Shown: positions 8,786-17,437, counted from the stretch's first letter. The stretch is DNA of 52,528 nucleotides from Phycisphaerales bacterium (GCA_020853975.1 JADYXW010000053.1:1-52528); one strand, 5' to 3'. The notes: generated from the letters alone by a model not told the origin. Program-made: numbers and translations.

Positions 8786-9250
8786 CTAAATGAGGAGGCG
8801 AGTCGCCTTGAGTGCCAGAACCTGATCGCTCACGCTGACGTCCGGCGGCTTGAACCGCTCAACGACCTCGAACGCAGGTTCAGAGTCCCAAGCAAGGACA
8901 ACAGCGAACAAAAGCGGCACGATCGCATGGCGAAGATCGGAGTTGTCGCCACGCGGATTGCCCGGCAACTGCTCAGCGTCGGGCACGAGCACGTGGACGT
9001 GGCAGCCGCACTCGTCATCCGGATGGGCGACCGAACTGAAGGGGCCGTGACTGTGCTCGTCGCAGGCATCAGCGACGATTCCGTCGTTGCACTGCAAGGG
9101 GTCGCAGTGCCCGCACAACGCGTGTCCGTCCTGTTCGTGCGTCCCGCAGTCTTGAACCGGGATGCAAACCACCCGCCCGGGAGCAATCGCGACCAAGCCC
9201 TGAGCGAAGAGCAGGAGCATGGCGACGAGTTTGACCAAAGCATGTGACAT
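8786..9250 (-). CDS. Cys/His-rich secreted protein, first gene of the metal operon
   Basis: A 154-residue protein with a hydrophobic N terminus (ALVKLVAMLLLFAQGLVAIAPG, signal peptide or anchor). A dense run of metal ligands follows (about residues 28-90): VVCIPVQDCGTHEQDGHALC, GHCDPLQCNDG, ACDEHSHG, HPDDECGCHVHVLVP. A second hydrophobic segment lies near 108-122. I do not recognise the family, but similar small Cys/His proteins precede RND metal pumps, and a sensing or scavenging role fits the context. It is the promoter-proximal gene, and its start lies just past the broken integrase. The ribosome binding site is weak, so the exact start is uncertain. Confidence 0.65.
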   Translation of the reverse strand: MSHALVKLVAMLLLFAQGLVAIAPGRVVCIPVQDCGTHEQDGHALCGHCDPLQCNDGIVADACDEHSHGPFSSVAHPDDECGCHVHVLVPDAEQLPGNPRGDNSDLRHAIVPLLFAVVLAWDSEPAFEVVERFKPPDVSVSDQVLALKATRLLI

Positions 9251-9282
9251 CGGGGGTGCGGTCTCGCGTGCAAACTCCCTCT

Positions 9283-9311
9283 AGGATAGTCTGCTCTTCG
9301 AATCGCAGCAA
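9283..9311 (-). promoter_or_regulatory. candidate promoter of the metal-efflux operon
   Basis: Read on the minus strand, TTGCTG (9,306-9,311) and TATCCT (9,283-9,288) are separated by exactly 17 bases and lie about 33 bases before the first ATG of the operon. They match the spacing and partly the sequence of a sigma-70 promoter. They fall inside or just past the degraded integrase tail, so the promoter may have formed from, or been imported with, the element. Confidence 0.3.
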
Positions 9312-9405
9312 ACTGTTCCCATTCTCGATGGGGGCAGTTCCCCGCGACGAAGACGCCGCGCTCGTGCTTCTTGAACCGTGCGGCGGTGCCCTTGGCAGCG
9401 ATCTC

Positions 9406-10044
9406 GCGGATGGCCGCCTGGGCCGTCCGCAGGGGTACGCCCGCCTTCGACAGGTGCGTGCCGAGCGTGTGCCGCAGCGCATGGGTGTCGATCGTGCGGC
9501 CGCGATCGTCGGTCTTGATGACGGCATCCTTGCCGCCGCGTTTCTCGATGCGGGCCAGACCCGCGAAGACCAGGTCGCGGTCGAAGATTCGGATCAGCCC
9601 GTCGGGAACCTCGAACAGCGGCTCGTCGCTTGGCAGTGCGGCAAGGATCGGCTCGTCCGCGTCGCGTGCCGCCTGCTGGTCCCGAGCGAGGCGGTCGGCC
9701 AGCCAGGAGTGGATGTCCGCAGCAAGATCGGCACGCAGCGGGATCTCCGACCCGCGGCGATTCTTCTCGTCCCTGGCGTTCAGCAACAGGTGCGGCACCC
9801 GGCCGCCGAGATCGACCCGGTCCACAGTGATGCTGGCCAACTCGCCCTTCCGCAGGCCCGTAAGCACGAGGGTCTTGTAGATCAGCGCCCGCTCGCGGCC
9901 GATGCGCAGCAGGTTCTCCCGCGTCGCGGCTGACAACTTCGCCTGAGCCTGGCCCTTCGCCTCCCCGCGTCGCACGGCCAGCGCATCGGCCAGCGGGCGG
10001 CGCTGCGCGGCGTAGAGCAGGCGGGCCAGTTCTTCCTCGGTCAG
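9406..10044 (-). pseudogene. tyrosine recombinase fragment, copy 2, truncated at both ends
   Basis: The minus-strand frame reads LTEEELARLLYAAQRRPLAD through ALIYKTLVLTGLRKGELASI (box I with its catalytic Arg) to IDTHALRHTLGTHLSKAGVP (HxxR box) and RTAQAAIR. After that the expected GHS and tyrosine box is replaced by unrelated residues, so the nucleophilic Tyr is absent. At the 5' end, similarity to copy 1 stops at 10,044 and a TGA occurs in frame five codons further out, so the DNA-binding domain is gone too. The gene cannot make an active recombinase. Its orientation matches copy 1, giving direct repeats about 9.9 kb apart around the metal island. Confidence 0.75.
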
Positions 10045-10372
10045 CCGTCGTCAGGCTTGGTCCCGAAGAGTGCTGGGTGTGCCGGGTGTGCTGGGGCCGG
10101 TGCTGGGGCGACTGGACGGCTTTCCCCCTTTCCCCATTCCCCTCCCGCCCCCTTTCCGATACACTCCCCTGTCCCCGCATCCCCGTGCGGGGGCCCGGGC
10201 CGCAGCGCATGCGCTCACCGGCCGTCCAAAGCCCCCGCGGCGGGGTGGCAGGACGGCCCGCGAGCGTCCGCGTGACTCCCGGTCGCCGTCGGAGCGGGCT
10301 CCGTTGCCCCGCCCCTTTCCCGCGTGACGGCCGCTCGGGTGTGTGCAGGACGGGCCCCCGCCCGCATCGCGG
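10045..10372. other. 328-base gap at the island edge
   Basis: No gene seen. From about 10,069 it holds imperfect repeats of GTGCTGGGG-like units, then a nearly pure pyrimidine tract on the plus strand (about 10,120-10,157), then a perfect hairpin CCCCGCA-6-TGCGGGG (10,173-10,192). The strong C-over-G bias of the housekeeping block starts here, which supports this as the island boundary. A promoter for rnc must lie here, but I cannot identify it. Confidence 0.4.
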
Positions 10373-11164
10373 ATGGAACATCCACTCGACCGCGCCGAAT
10401 CCGTGCTCGGCCATCCCTTCGCCGACCGAGAGCTCCTCCGTCAGGCCCTTACCCATTCCTCCAACACCGACGACGGCCTCGCCTCCAACGAACGCCTCGA
10501 GTTCCTCGGAGACGCCGTCCTGGGCGTTGTCGTCTGCGCCATGATCTACCGCCGCTTCCCCGGCCTCCGCGAGGGCGACATGACCAAGATCAAGTCCCTC
10601 GCCGTCTCTCGCGACACCTGCGCCCACATCGCGCGCGACCTCGGAATCGAGCCCCTCCTCATCCTGGGCAAGGGCATGCAGGGCAACGGCAAGCTCCCCG
10701 CCTCACTCTCCGCCTGCGCCTTCGAGTCTCTCATCGGCGCCCTCTACCTCGACGCCGGCTTCGAACGCTGCGAGGCCTTCATCCGCCCGCTCCTCGAACC
10801 CGTCATCGAGCGAGCCGCCGTCGGTGGCCATCAGCAGAACTTCAAGTCCGTCCTCCAGCAGTTCCTCCAGAGGCGTCTGGGCCACTCGCCCTGCTACCGC
10901 GTCCTCGACGAGCAGGGACCCGACCACTCCAAGTGCTTCAAGGTCCGCGCCGAGATCGGCCCACGCCACTTCGAGCCCTGCTGGGGACCCACAAAGAAAC
11001 GCGCCGAGCAGGAGGCCGCGCTCGCCGCCCTCAAAGAGCTCGGCGTCATCCGCCAGACCGACTCCGGCGATCTCTTCCTCTCCGAGCCCGACGAGGTCCA
11101 CCAGAAACCCACCCCCGAGCCCGACGCGGCCCCGCAGCCAGAGTCCGATCCGTCGCGAGACTGA
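10373..11164 (+). CDS. rnc: ribonuclease III
   Basis: A 263-residue double-strand-specific endoribonuclease that processes rRNA precursors and other structured RNAs. The family signature NERLEFLGDAVLG lies near residues 41-53 and provides the metal-binding Glu/Asp. A second acidic site falls in ACAFESLIGALYLDAGF. A C-terminal double-stranded RNA-binding domain follows (about 155-225, ending KKRAEQEAALAALKELG). A charged Pro/Glu/Asp tail of about 35 residues extends beyond the usual length. The ATG at 10,373 is chosen as the first start that leaves a normal N terminus; a GTG at 10,343 would add ten residues. It converges on rplU across an intrinsic terminator. Confidence 0.95.
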   Translation: MEHPLDRAESVLGHPFADRELLRQALTHSSNTDDGLASNERLEFLGDAVLGVVVCAMIYRRFPGLREGDMTKIKSLAVSRDTCAHIARDLGIEPLLILGKGMQGNGKLPASLSACAFESLIGALYLDAGFERCEAFIRPLLEPVIERAAVGGHQQNFKSVLQQFLQRRLGHSPCYRVLDEQGPDHSKCFKVRAEIGPRHFEPCWGPTKKRAEQEAALAALKELGVIRQTDSGDLFLSEPDEVHQKPTPEPDAAPQPESDPSRD

Positions 11165-11207
11165 CCCCGAGTCCCGCCCCCCTCGGCCGCCGAACCCGGC
11201 TTCACGC

Positions 11208-11240
11208 AAAAAGAAAAACGCGGCGTGCTCTCACGCCGCG
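11208..11240 (-). terminator. intrinsic terminator of rplU
   Basis: A 9-base perfect stem CGCGGCGTG (11,219-11,227) pairs with CACGCCGCG (11,232-11,240) around a CTCT loop. On the minus strand it is followed by a T-rich run (complement of AAAAAGAAAAA at 11,208-11,218). This is a textbook Rho-independent terminator for rplU and may also stop rnc transcripts from the other side. Confidence 0.85.
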
Positions 11241-11286
11241 CAAGTCACTCTCGTGCTCGTTCTCTTCAGTGCCCAGTGCCTTCTTC

Positions 11287-11613
11287 TTACCCCTTGATCC
11301 CCGTCACCTTCACGCGCGTGAAGCGCTGACGGTGGCCGACGCGCTTCTTCCACGTCTTCTTCTCGCGGAACTTCTGAACCCACACCTTCTCACCCAGCAC
11401 CGTGGGATCGACGACCTCAGCCGTCACCGAGGCGCCGGCGACGTAGGGCTGGCCGACCTTCGCGTCGCCGCCGACCTCGCCCACCACCAGCACCTTGTCA
11501 AAGGTCACCTTCTTGCCGGCCTGCGCCGCGCCCTCTTCCAGGAGATCGATCAGGATCGTCTCCCCCTGGGTCACCTTGCGCTGGCTGCCGGACTCTTGAA
11601 TGATCGCGTACAT
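11287..11613 (-). CDS. rplU: 50S ribosomal protein L21
   Basis: A 108-residue protein, the normal length for L21, which binds 23S rRNA in the large subunit. It begins MYAIIQESGSQRKVTQGE and ends in the conserved basic part KTWKKRVGHRQRFTRVKVTGI. The ATG is fixed by the family N terminus; longer frames upstream are composition artefacts. L27 (rpmA), the usual downstream partner, is absent: the gene ends at a strong terminator and then meets rnc. Confidence 0.96.
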   Translation of the reverse strand: MYAIIQESGSQRKVTQGETILIDLLEEGAAQAGKKVTFDKVLVVGEVGGDAKVGQPYVAGASVTAEVVDPTVLGEKVWVQKFREKKTWKKRVGHRQRFTRVKVTGIKG

Positions 11614-11786
11614 GGGCTGCTCCGAACCTCTCGCGAGGGAGGGGAGTGTAGACCGCACCCTCCCCAAAGCAAGCGCACCCCCGCAGCCGACGCCATCCAT
11701 CCACGCCGTTCGGCTCACGGTCGGGCAGTCCTCGCCCCATTCTCTCTCTGGCCCAAAACCCACCCCCGGGCCGATAATCCCCTCGT

Positions 11787-14696
11787 ATGGCCGACTCGAA
11801 ACGATCCGTTTCCAAGTCCTCCCGTGGCGGCGTCACCCTGGCGCGGGGCCTTCTCCTGCTCCTCCTCATCGCCTCATGGGCCTTCGTCCTCGCCAGCCTC
11901 ATCGGCTTCGACGCCGCCGACCCCCCGGGTCACGTCGTCTGGCCCCCCAACTCTCCCGTGCACAACTGGTGCGGCCCCTTCGGCGCCACCGTCGCCTACA
12001 CCCTCTTCAAGCTCCTGGGCGTCGGCGCCTGGTCCCTGGTTCTGCTCCTTGGCCTGGGCCTCATGTCCGCCGCCGCCTCGAGCGAGACCAAGCACCCCTT
12101 CGTCCGCATCGTCGGCGTCGTGATGTTTTCCATCGCCCTCGCCGGCCTCCATCACCTCATCCTCCCCTCCCTCAGCGCCATCCCCGGCCTCGCCGGCGGG
12201 CTCATAGGCCAGGTGGGGGGCGGCTCCCTCGCCGAACGCTTCGGCATGGTCGGCTCCACCCTCATCCTCATGGTCGCCGCCCTCATCGGCCTCATCGTCG
12301 CCATGGACGAGTGGATGCTCGCCTTCCTCAGTTGGACCTGGTCCTTCACCCGCGAGCGTGGCCTCCCCGCCGCCAGGGTCGCCGGCGCCGCCGCCGGCTC
12401 CGCCGCGCTCTCCGCGGGTGGCGTCGCCGCCCGCGCCTCAGGAGGCGTCCTCTCAGACCTCTGGGGCCGCGTCTTCAGCCGCAGGCCCCGCCCCGTCCGG
12501 CTCGACGACCTCGAGGGCGACGTCCTCTCCTCCGGGCCCCGCCGCCGCTCGCGCAAGGCCCCCGCCGACCCAGACGCCGCCGACACGACGGACGCCGCGG
12601 TGACCGCCTCTGCCGTGGGCGTCGCCGATCCCGACGAAGAACTCACGGGCCCCGGCGAGCTCGACCAGCCCTCGCCCGCAAAGCCCCGCTCCCGCGCCAA
12701 GGCCGCTCAGGCCGCCGAACCGTCGGAAGACTCCTCCCCCAACAGCCCCGCCGCCGAGTCTCCCGCCGATGAAATCGGCGACGAAGGCGACCAGCCCGAC
12801 GACGCGACCCCAGGCCCCGCCCAGGTCTACTCCGAAGACCAGCTCCGCGAGAAGATCGCCAAGCTCCCGGTCTTCTTTGGCCAGAAGGACAAGCAGGTCG
12901 CGACCCAGGCCGACATCGCCGCCCTCCAGACCAAGGACGAGCCCACCCCCGAGCAACCCGAGAAGGTCTATCAGTTCCCCTCCCTCGACCTCCTCGAAAA
13001 CCCCGAAGAGAACTTCAACGTCAAGCTCGAGGAGTACGTCCGCGAGCAGGCCACCGCCCTCGAGATGGCCCTCAAGCAGTACCGCATTGATGGTGAGGTC
13101 GTCGGCATTGAGTCCGGCCCCGTCATCACCCTCTTCGACGTTCGCCTCGCCCCGGGCACCAAGGTCTCCGCCCTCCAGGCCGTTTCCAGCGACATCGCCC
13201 GCGCGCTCAAGGCCATCAACATCCGCATCGTCCCCAACCAGGTCGGCAGAGACACCGTCGGCGTCGAGGTCCCCAACACCACCAAGGAAAAGGTCCGCAT
13301 GAAGGAACTCATGGGGCGCACCGAGGCCTTCTCCTCGATGAAGCTCCCCATGTTCCTGGGCAAGGACGCCAGCGGCGAGGTTCTCATCGAAGACCTCACC
13401 AAGATGCCCCACATGCTCATCGCCGGTACCACCGGCTCCGGCAAGAGCGTGTGCATGAACACCATCATCATGGGCTTCCTCTACACCAAGAAGCCCAGCG
13501 AGCTCAAGATGGTCCTGGTCGACCCCAAGATGGTCGAGATGTCCCAGTTCAAGGACATCCCGCACCTCATGTGCCCCGTCGTCACCGAGATGTCCAAGGC
13601 CGCCGCCATCCTCGAGTGGGCCACCACCAAGATGGACGAACGCTACGAGCTCCTCGCCGAGGCTGGGTGCCGCGACATCGCCGCCTACAACGACCTTCCC
13701 TTCGAGGAGCTCGCCGAACGCCTCAACGCCAAGACCCCCGAAGAGCAGGCCCGCGTCCCCCGCAAGCTCCCCTACATGGTCTTCATCATCGACGAGCTCG
13801 CCGACCTCATGATGACCAACAAGGAGGTCGAGGGCCACATCATCCGCATCGCGCAGAAGGCCCGCGCCGTCGGCATCCACCTCATCCTCGCCACCCAGCG
13901 CCCACAGGCCAACGTCGTCACAGGCCTTATCAAGTCCAACATGCCCTGCCGCATCGCCTTCAAGGTCGCCAGCGGCATGGACTCCCGCATCGTCCTCGAC
14001 CAGAAGGGGGGCGAGCTCCTCCTGGGCCACGGCGACATGCTCTTCCTCTCCCCACGCTCCTCCAAGCTCTCCCGCGCCCAGGGCACCCTCGTCGACGACC
14101 ACGAGATCCGCCGCGTCGTCCGCTTCATGAAGGACGTCGCCGGCCCCTCCTTCGAGCGACAGCTCCTCCAGCTCCGCGCCGGCGCCGCCGACGCCTCGGG
14201 CCTGGGCAACCTCACCGACGAAGAACGCGCCCTCAAGAGCCAGAACAACTCCTCCGCCTCCCTCGCCGCCGCCCAGGAAGACCCGCTCTTCCCCCGCGCC
14301 GTCGAGATCGTCCTCGAAACCCGCCGTGGTTCCGTCTCCCTCCTCCAGCGGCGCCTCGCCATCGGCTACACCCGCGCCAGCCGCCTCATCGACCTCATGG
14401 GCATCTCCGGCATCATCTCCGACCACAAGGGCTCCGTCGCCCGCGATGTCCTCATCACCGAGGACGAATGGGCCAAGATGAAGCAGCTCGCCGCCGGCGA
14501 GGCCAACGCCAAGGGCATCAAGACCGTCTTCAACGGCGGCTCCGGCAGCGCCGCCACCGGCGACCTCTTCGACTCCAACCAGACAACCGAAGCCGCCCCC
14601 TTCCAGCCCGGCTCCATGCCCACGTCCCTCTCCACCGAAGACGATCGCTTCGATGATGCCTTCGAGGAAGACCCCGAGCAGCCCTCGCGCGTCTAG
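11787..14696 (+). CDS. ftsK: DNA translocase FtsK/SpoIIIE
   Basis: A 969-residue septal DNA pump that clears and aligns chromosomes during division. Four hydrophobic segments lie in the first 185 residues (about 18-42, 68-95, 104-125, 150-175). An Ala/Pro/Asp/Ser-rich linker follows (about 190-350), then the alpha/beta motor domain. Walker A is GTTGSGKS (near 548) and Walker B is VFIIDELADLM (near 665); ILATQRPQANVVTGLIKSN is also visible. The C-terminal gamma winged helix (about 831-890, with SVSLLQRRLAIGYTRASRLID) reads KOPS-type polar sequences in known FtsK. Codons end very often in C. The acyltransferase gene starts 20 bases later. Confidence 0.96.
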   Translation: MADSKRSVSKSSRGGVTLARGLLLLLLIASWAFVLASLIGFDAADPPGHVVWPPNSPVHNWCGPFGATVAYTLFKLLGVGAWSLVLLLGLGLMSAAASSETKHPFVRIVGVVMFSIALAGLHHLILPSLSAIPGLAGGLIGQVGGGSLAERFGMVGSTLILMVAALIGLIVAMDEWMLAFLSWTWSFTRERGLPAARVAGAAAGSAALSAGGVAARASGGVLSDLWGRVFSRRPRPVRLDDLEGDVLSSGPRRRSRKAPADPDAADTTDAAVTASAVGVADPDEELTGPGELDQPSPAKPRSRAKAAQAAEPSEDSSPNSPAAESPADEIGDEGDQPDDATPGPAQVYSEDQLREKIAKLPVFFGQKDKQVATQADIAALQTKDEPTPEQPEKVYQFPSLDLLENPEENFNVKLEEYVREQATALEMALKQYRIDGEVVGIESGPVITLFDVRLAPGTKVSALQAVSSDIARALKAINIRIVPNQVGRDTVGVEVPNTTKEKVRMKELMGRTEAFSSMKLPMFLGKDASGEVLIEDLTKMPHMLIAGTTGSGKSVCMNTIIMGFLYTKKPSELKMVLVDPKMVEMSQFKDIPHLMCPVVTEMSKAAAILEWATTKMDERYELLAEAGCRDIAAYNDLPFEELAERLNAKTPEEQARVPRKLPYMVFIIDELADLMMTNKEVEGHIIRIAQKARAVGIHLILATQRPQANVVTGLIKSNMPCRIAFKVASGMDSRIVLDQKGGELLLGHGDMLFLSPRSSKLSRAQGTLVDDHEIRRVVRFMKDVAGPSFERQLLQLRAGAADASGLGNLTDEERALKSQNNSSASLAAAQEDPLFPRAVEIVLETRRGSVSLLQRRLAIGYTRASRLIDLMGISGIISDHKGSVARDVLITEDEWAKMKQLAAGEANAKGIKTVFNGGSGSAATGDLFDSNQTTEAAPFQPGSMPTSLSTEDDRFDDAFEEDPEQPSRV

Positions 14697-14716
14697 CGCA
14701 CCTGTATACTCGCGCC

Positions 14717-15871
14717 ATGTCCGCCGCGCGCCAAGACGTGGCAGCCTCACCGGCCCCGCCCCCGGTCGCAACGCCCGCACGCCACCGCATCGGCGAGCTC
14801 GACGCCCTCCGAGGCGTCGGCGCCCTCATGGTCATGTGCCATCACTTCCAGGACCAGCTCGCCTCCGATGGCCACCCCGCCCCCTGGATCCGCGTCCCAC
14901 TCGCCCAATACGCCGTCCAGACCTTCTTCCTCATCAGCGGCTATGTCATCCTCATGTCCGCACGCCGCTCCCGCGCCGTCGGCGAGTTCGTCCTCACCCG
15001 CTGGGCACGCCTCTACCCCACCTTCTGGCTCTGCTGCATCCTCACCTACGCCACCATCCGCATCTTCGAGCCCTCCTTCAACGACATCTCCCCCGGCATG
15101 GCCGCCCTCAACCTCCTCATGGTCCAGACGCCGCACTTCCGCCCCATCGACTGGCCCTACTGGACCCTACACCAGGAGATGTGGTTCTACCTCGTCATCG
15201 CTTCGCTCCTCCTCATCCGCCGCCTCAACCTCGCGTCCTGGGTCCTCGCCGCGCTCGTCGTCACCAGCCTCTGCACCCTCCAGTTCACGCGCTGGTTCAG
15301 CCTCTTCCTTATCGGCATGGTCATGTTCGATTCCCGGGGCGCCTTCCGTCCCCGCCACGCCTGGCTCCTCGCCCTGTGCGCCGCGGACATCCTCCGCCGC
15401 AGCGTCGGCGTCCCCGTCGATCTCCTCCCCGACTCTCTCGCCCATCTCGTCGCACGCGCCGGCGACTTCCTCGCCTCACTCGGCGTCAAGCCAGCGCCCC
15501 CAAAGGCCGACGCCAACGTCACCGGATGGACCTACCCACTCTTCGTCACCGTTATCTCCGCCATCGTCTGGTCCTGCACCCGCCTCAGCCTTCCGTGGTT
15601 CGCCAACCCCGTTCTCCGCTTCTTCGGCGGCATCTCCTACCCCCTCTACCTCCTCCACGCCACCATCGGCGCCATCATCATGCACCGCGCCATCAACGCC
15701 GGTGCCAGCGTCAATCTCGCCTGGTGGACCGCCGCCCTCTCGGTCATCGCCCTCGCCACCGCCGTCTCCTTCGGCGTGGAAAAGCCCGTGATCCGCTGGG
15801 CCGCAAGGCGAGTGCAGGCAAGTCGCGCACGCCACGAGCCGTACGCAGCCCGTATGCGCCGCGCCGAGTAG
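14717..15871 (+). CDS. membrane acyltransferase family 3 (OafA/YrhL-like)
   Basis: A 384-residue multi-pass inner-membrane O-acyltransferase. The family opening motif is clear (RIGELDALRGVGALMVMCHH, about residues 23-43), with the conserved Arg and the His thought to act in acyl transfer. A second family mark is SGYVILMSARRSRAVGEFVLTRWARLYPTFW (near 75-105). About ten hydrophobic segments follow, ending ISYPLYLLHATIGAII and a basic tail. Such enzymes acetylate or succinylate surface polysaccharides; the substrate cannot be read. It lies 20 bases after ftsK and may be co-transcribed with it. Confidence 0.88.
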   Translation: MSAARQDVAASPAPPPVATPARHRIGELDALRGVGALMVMCHHFQDQLASDGHPAPWIRVPLAQYAVQTFFLISGYVILMSARRSRAVGEFVLTRWARLYPTFWLCCILTYATIRIFEPSFNDISPGMAALNLLMVQTPHFRPIDWPYWTLHQEMWFYLVIASLLLIRRLNLASWVLAALVVTSLCTLQFTRWFSLFLIGMVMFDSRGAFRPRHAWLLALCAADILRRSVGVPVDLLPDSLAHLVARAGDFLASLGVKPAPPKADANVTGWTYPLFVTVISAIVWSCTRLSLPWFANPVLRFFGGISYPLYLLHATIGAIIMHRAINAGASVNLAWWTAALSVIALATAVSFGVEKPVIRWAARRVQASRARHEPYAARMRRAE

Positions 15872-16130
15872 CCCCCGCCCGCGCTCGCCGCCCCCGGGGA
15901 ACCCGCCGCCTTGCATGGCCCTCTCGCCAGCCCTTCCACCGGCCCGGCCCGGGCACCGCCTGCCAACCCCCGCACCTTCCCATGCTTGACGGCGATTCCG
16001 CCATCGGGTAGGTGCTCAGCCTGAGTTCACTCCGGCCGGCGACTTCCGCTTGTGGGGCGGGCATCGAACACGGACTTCCGGTGAGGCAACGCGTCCGCGT
16101 GGTGTGACCCAGCTTCCGGAGAAAACCCGT

Positions 16131-16691
16131 ATGTCGCAGATGAACATGCCCGGCGCCAAGACCACCCCCCTCAAGCCCGGCCTCGGCCCCTCAGGCAAAG
16201 CCAAGGCCGAGATCGCTCGCCAGCAGGGCAAGATCGCCCGCGGCATGGCCCAGATCTAGGCCGCCGAGAAGTTCATGGGCGCCATGAACGTCGAGAGCGG
16301 CCAGTCCGGCGTCGCCAAGGCCCAGAAGGCCCTCGCCAACGCCGCCAACGCGCCGCGCAATGGTCCAACCATCAGCGCCCGCACCGGCACCGGCTCCGCA
16401 CCCACCCAGTTGGGCGCCGCCAAGATGAAGGTCCAGGCCGCGAGCCTCGGCGCGCAGCTCGGTGCCGCCAAGCTGAGGCCGCAGTCCGCCAGCCTCGGCA
16501 CCAAGGAACTCGGCGCCAAAAAGCTCCCCACGCCCTTCAAGACCGCCCGCGTCAGCAACCCCATGGGCCGCACGGGCGGCAAGCGCGGCGTCTCCATCGG
16601 CAACCAGCGCCGCAAGGAGAACCTCGACCCCCGTGCCCGAATCAACGCGGCTCCGACCACTGCCAGAGATCGGGGCCGTGTCATTCCTTGA
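16131..16691 (+). pseudogene. basic low-complexity protein interrupted by an in-frame TAG
   Basis: A Lys/Ala/Gly/Pro-rich frame begins MSQMNMPGAKTTPLKPG with CGGAG 9 bases upstream. It runs 42 residues to TAG (16,257-16,259), then continues in the same frame for 143 codons (AAEKFMGAMNVESGQSG, then LGAAKMKVQAASLGAQLGAAKL repeats) to TGA at 16,689. Composition is the same on both sides, and the strong hairpin that ends the unit lies after the second stop. This points to one gene of about 186 residues broken by one base change (for example CAG to TAG), or to restart at ATG 16,275 or 16,284. Function is unknown; the charge suggests nucleic-acid binding (inference). Confidence 0.5.
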
Positions 16692-16694
16692 ACG

Positions 16695-16728
16695 CGCGGC
16701 GTTGGGCCGCAGGCCATCGAACGCCGCG
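16695..16728. terminator. hairpin between two convergent genes
   Basis: CGCGGCGTT (16,695-16,703) pairs perfectly with AACGCCGCG (16,720-16,728); the loop holds a smaller GGCC-GCA-GGCC hairpin. It fills the 41 bases between the two stop codons. There is no T-tract on either side, so termination is inferred from strength and position. Confidence 0.5.
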
Positions 16729-16732
16729 AGGG

Positions 16733-17239
16733 CTACTTCTTCTTCGGCATCTTCGTCAGACCCTTGGCCAGCGCGTTGACCTGCCTGTCGCTCGGCCCGG
16801 CGGAAGCCTTGCGCGCCAGAGGTGGCGCCGCCGGCGCTGGCCTCCCCGCCGCAGCACCGGGCGCTGTCGCGCCCGCCGCGCCTCCGGGTGCCGCAGCCGC
16901 TTTCATGCTGTTCATCAACTTGGTGAGCGGCGCACGCTGGCTCCCGATCTGGGCTCCGCCCGGCTTCGCGGCTCCCGCCGCGGGCGCACCACCCTTCTTC
17001 CAGGCCGACGCCGGATTTTGGGCCGCGGGCGCCGGCGGCGGGTTGGCCTTTGCCCCAGCAATCGCCGACTTCGCCGCCTTGTTGAACTGCCTCATCGCAC
17101 CGGACATCGGCGGCGCCGCAGGCACTCCCGGCACCGCGTCAGGTCTCCGCGGCAGGGGCTTCGCCGGCAATGGCTTGTTCGGCGGGCCGGGAATCTTCGG
17201 CAACGGCTTGTTCTGCGGCCTGTTTGGCATCTGACTCAT
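16733..17239 (-). CDS. Pro/Ala/Lys-rich low-complexity protein
   Basis: A 168-residue basic protein with GGGGAG 8 bases before the ATG. It begins MSQMPNRPQNKPLPKIPG and has PxK/PLP-type repeats (residues 8-32), a more helical part (SGAMRQFNKAAKSAIAGAK), an Ala/Gly/Pro run, and a basic end (GLTKMPKKK). No signal peptide or known domain is seen. It shares the MSQM start and the composition of the convergent TAG-interrupted gene, so the two may be distant paralogues. It resembles histone H1-like bacterial proteins only in composition; a nucleoid or RNA-binding role is a guess. Confidence 0.55.
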   Translation of the reverse strand: MSQMPNRPQNKPLPKIPGPPNKPLPAKPLPRRPDAVPGVPAAPPMSGAMRQFNKAAKSAIAGAKANPPPAPAAQNPASAWKKGGAPAAGAAKPGGAQIGSQRAPLTKLMNSMKAAAAPGGAAGATAPGAAAGRPAPAAPPLARKASAGPSDRQVNALAKGLTKMPKKK

Positions 17240-17422
17240 GGCGAAATCTCCCCGTGGTGCCGCCGACCTCGCAGAAATCCGATCCCGGTGGCTGTCCCCA
17301 CGCGGCGAATGCTACCTCAGAGCCCACGCCCGCCGCAAGCAGGGCCACGCCTCCGGACAGCATCACGATTCGCCTGTCTCCGGCTCACACGGCGTCGTGT
17401 GCCGTGCTTCGGCCTCTCATCA

Positions 17423-17437
17423 GGCCCCGGAGGGGCC
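17423..17437. repeat. REP-like hairpin 1
   Basis: GGCCCC-GGA-GGGGCC, a 6-base stem with a GGA loop, upstream of the Y1 transposase. It shares the core CCCC-GGA-GGGG with the next hairpin. Confidence 0.5.

Noticed and set aside
10069..10110. GTGCTGGG-like repeats as a possible CRISPR or satellite array
   Set aside because: Only three to four imperfect short units without spacers.
12453..14780. 775-codon minus-strand frame opposite ftsK
   Set aside because: Gly/Asp/Val-rich, no motif, mirrors FtsK codons; ftsK is certain.
15872..16130. Possible gene between the acyltransferase and the MSQM gene
   Set aside because: No frame with a ribosome binding site or protein-like sequence; treated as leader DNA.
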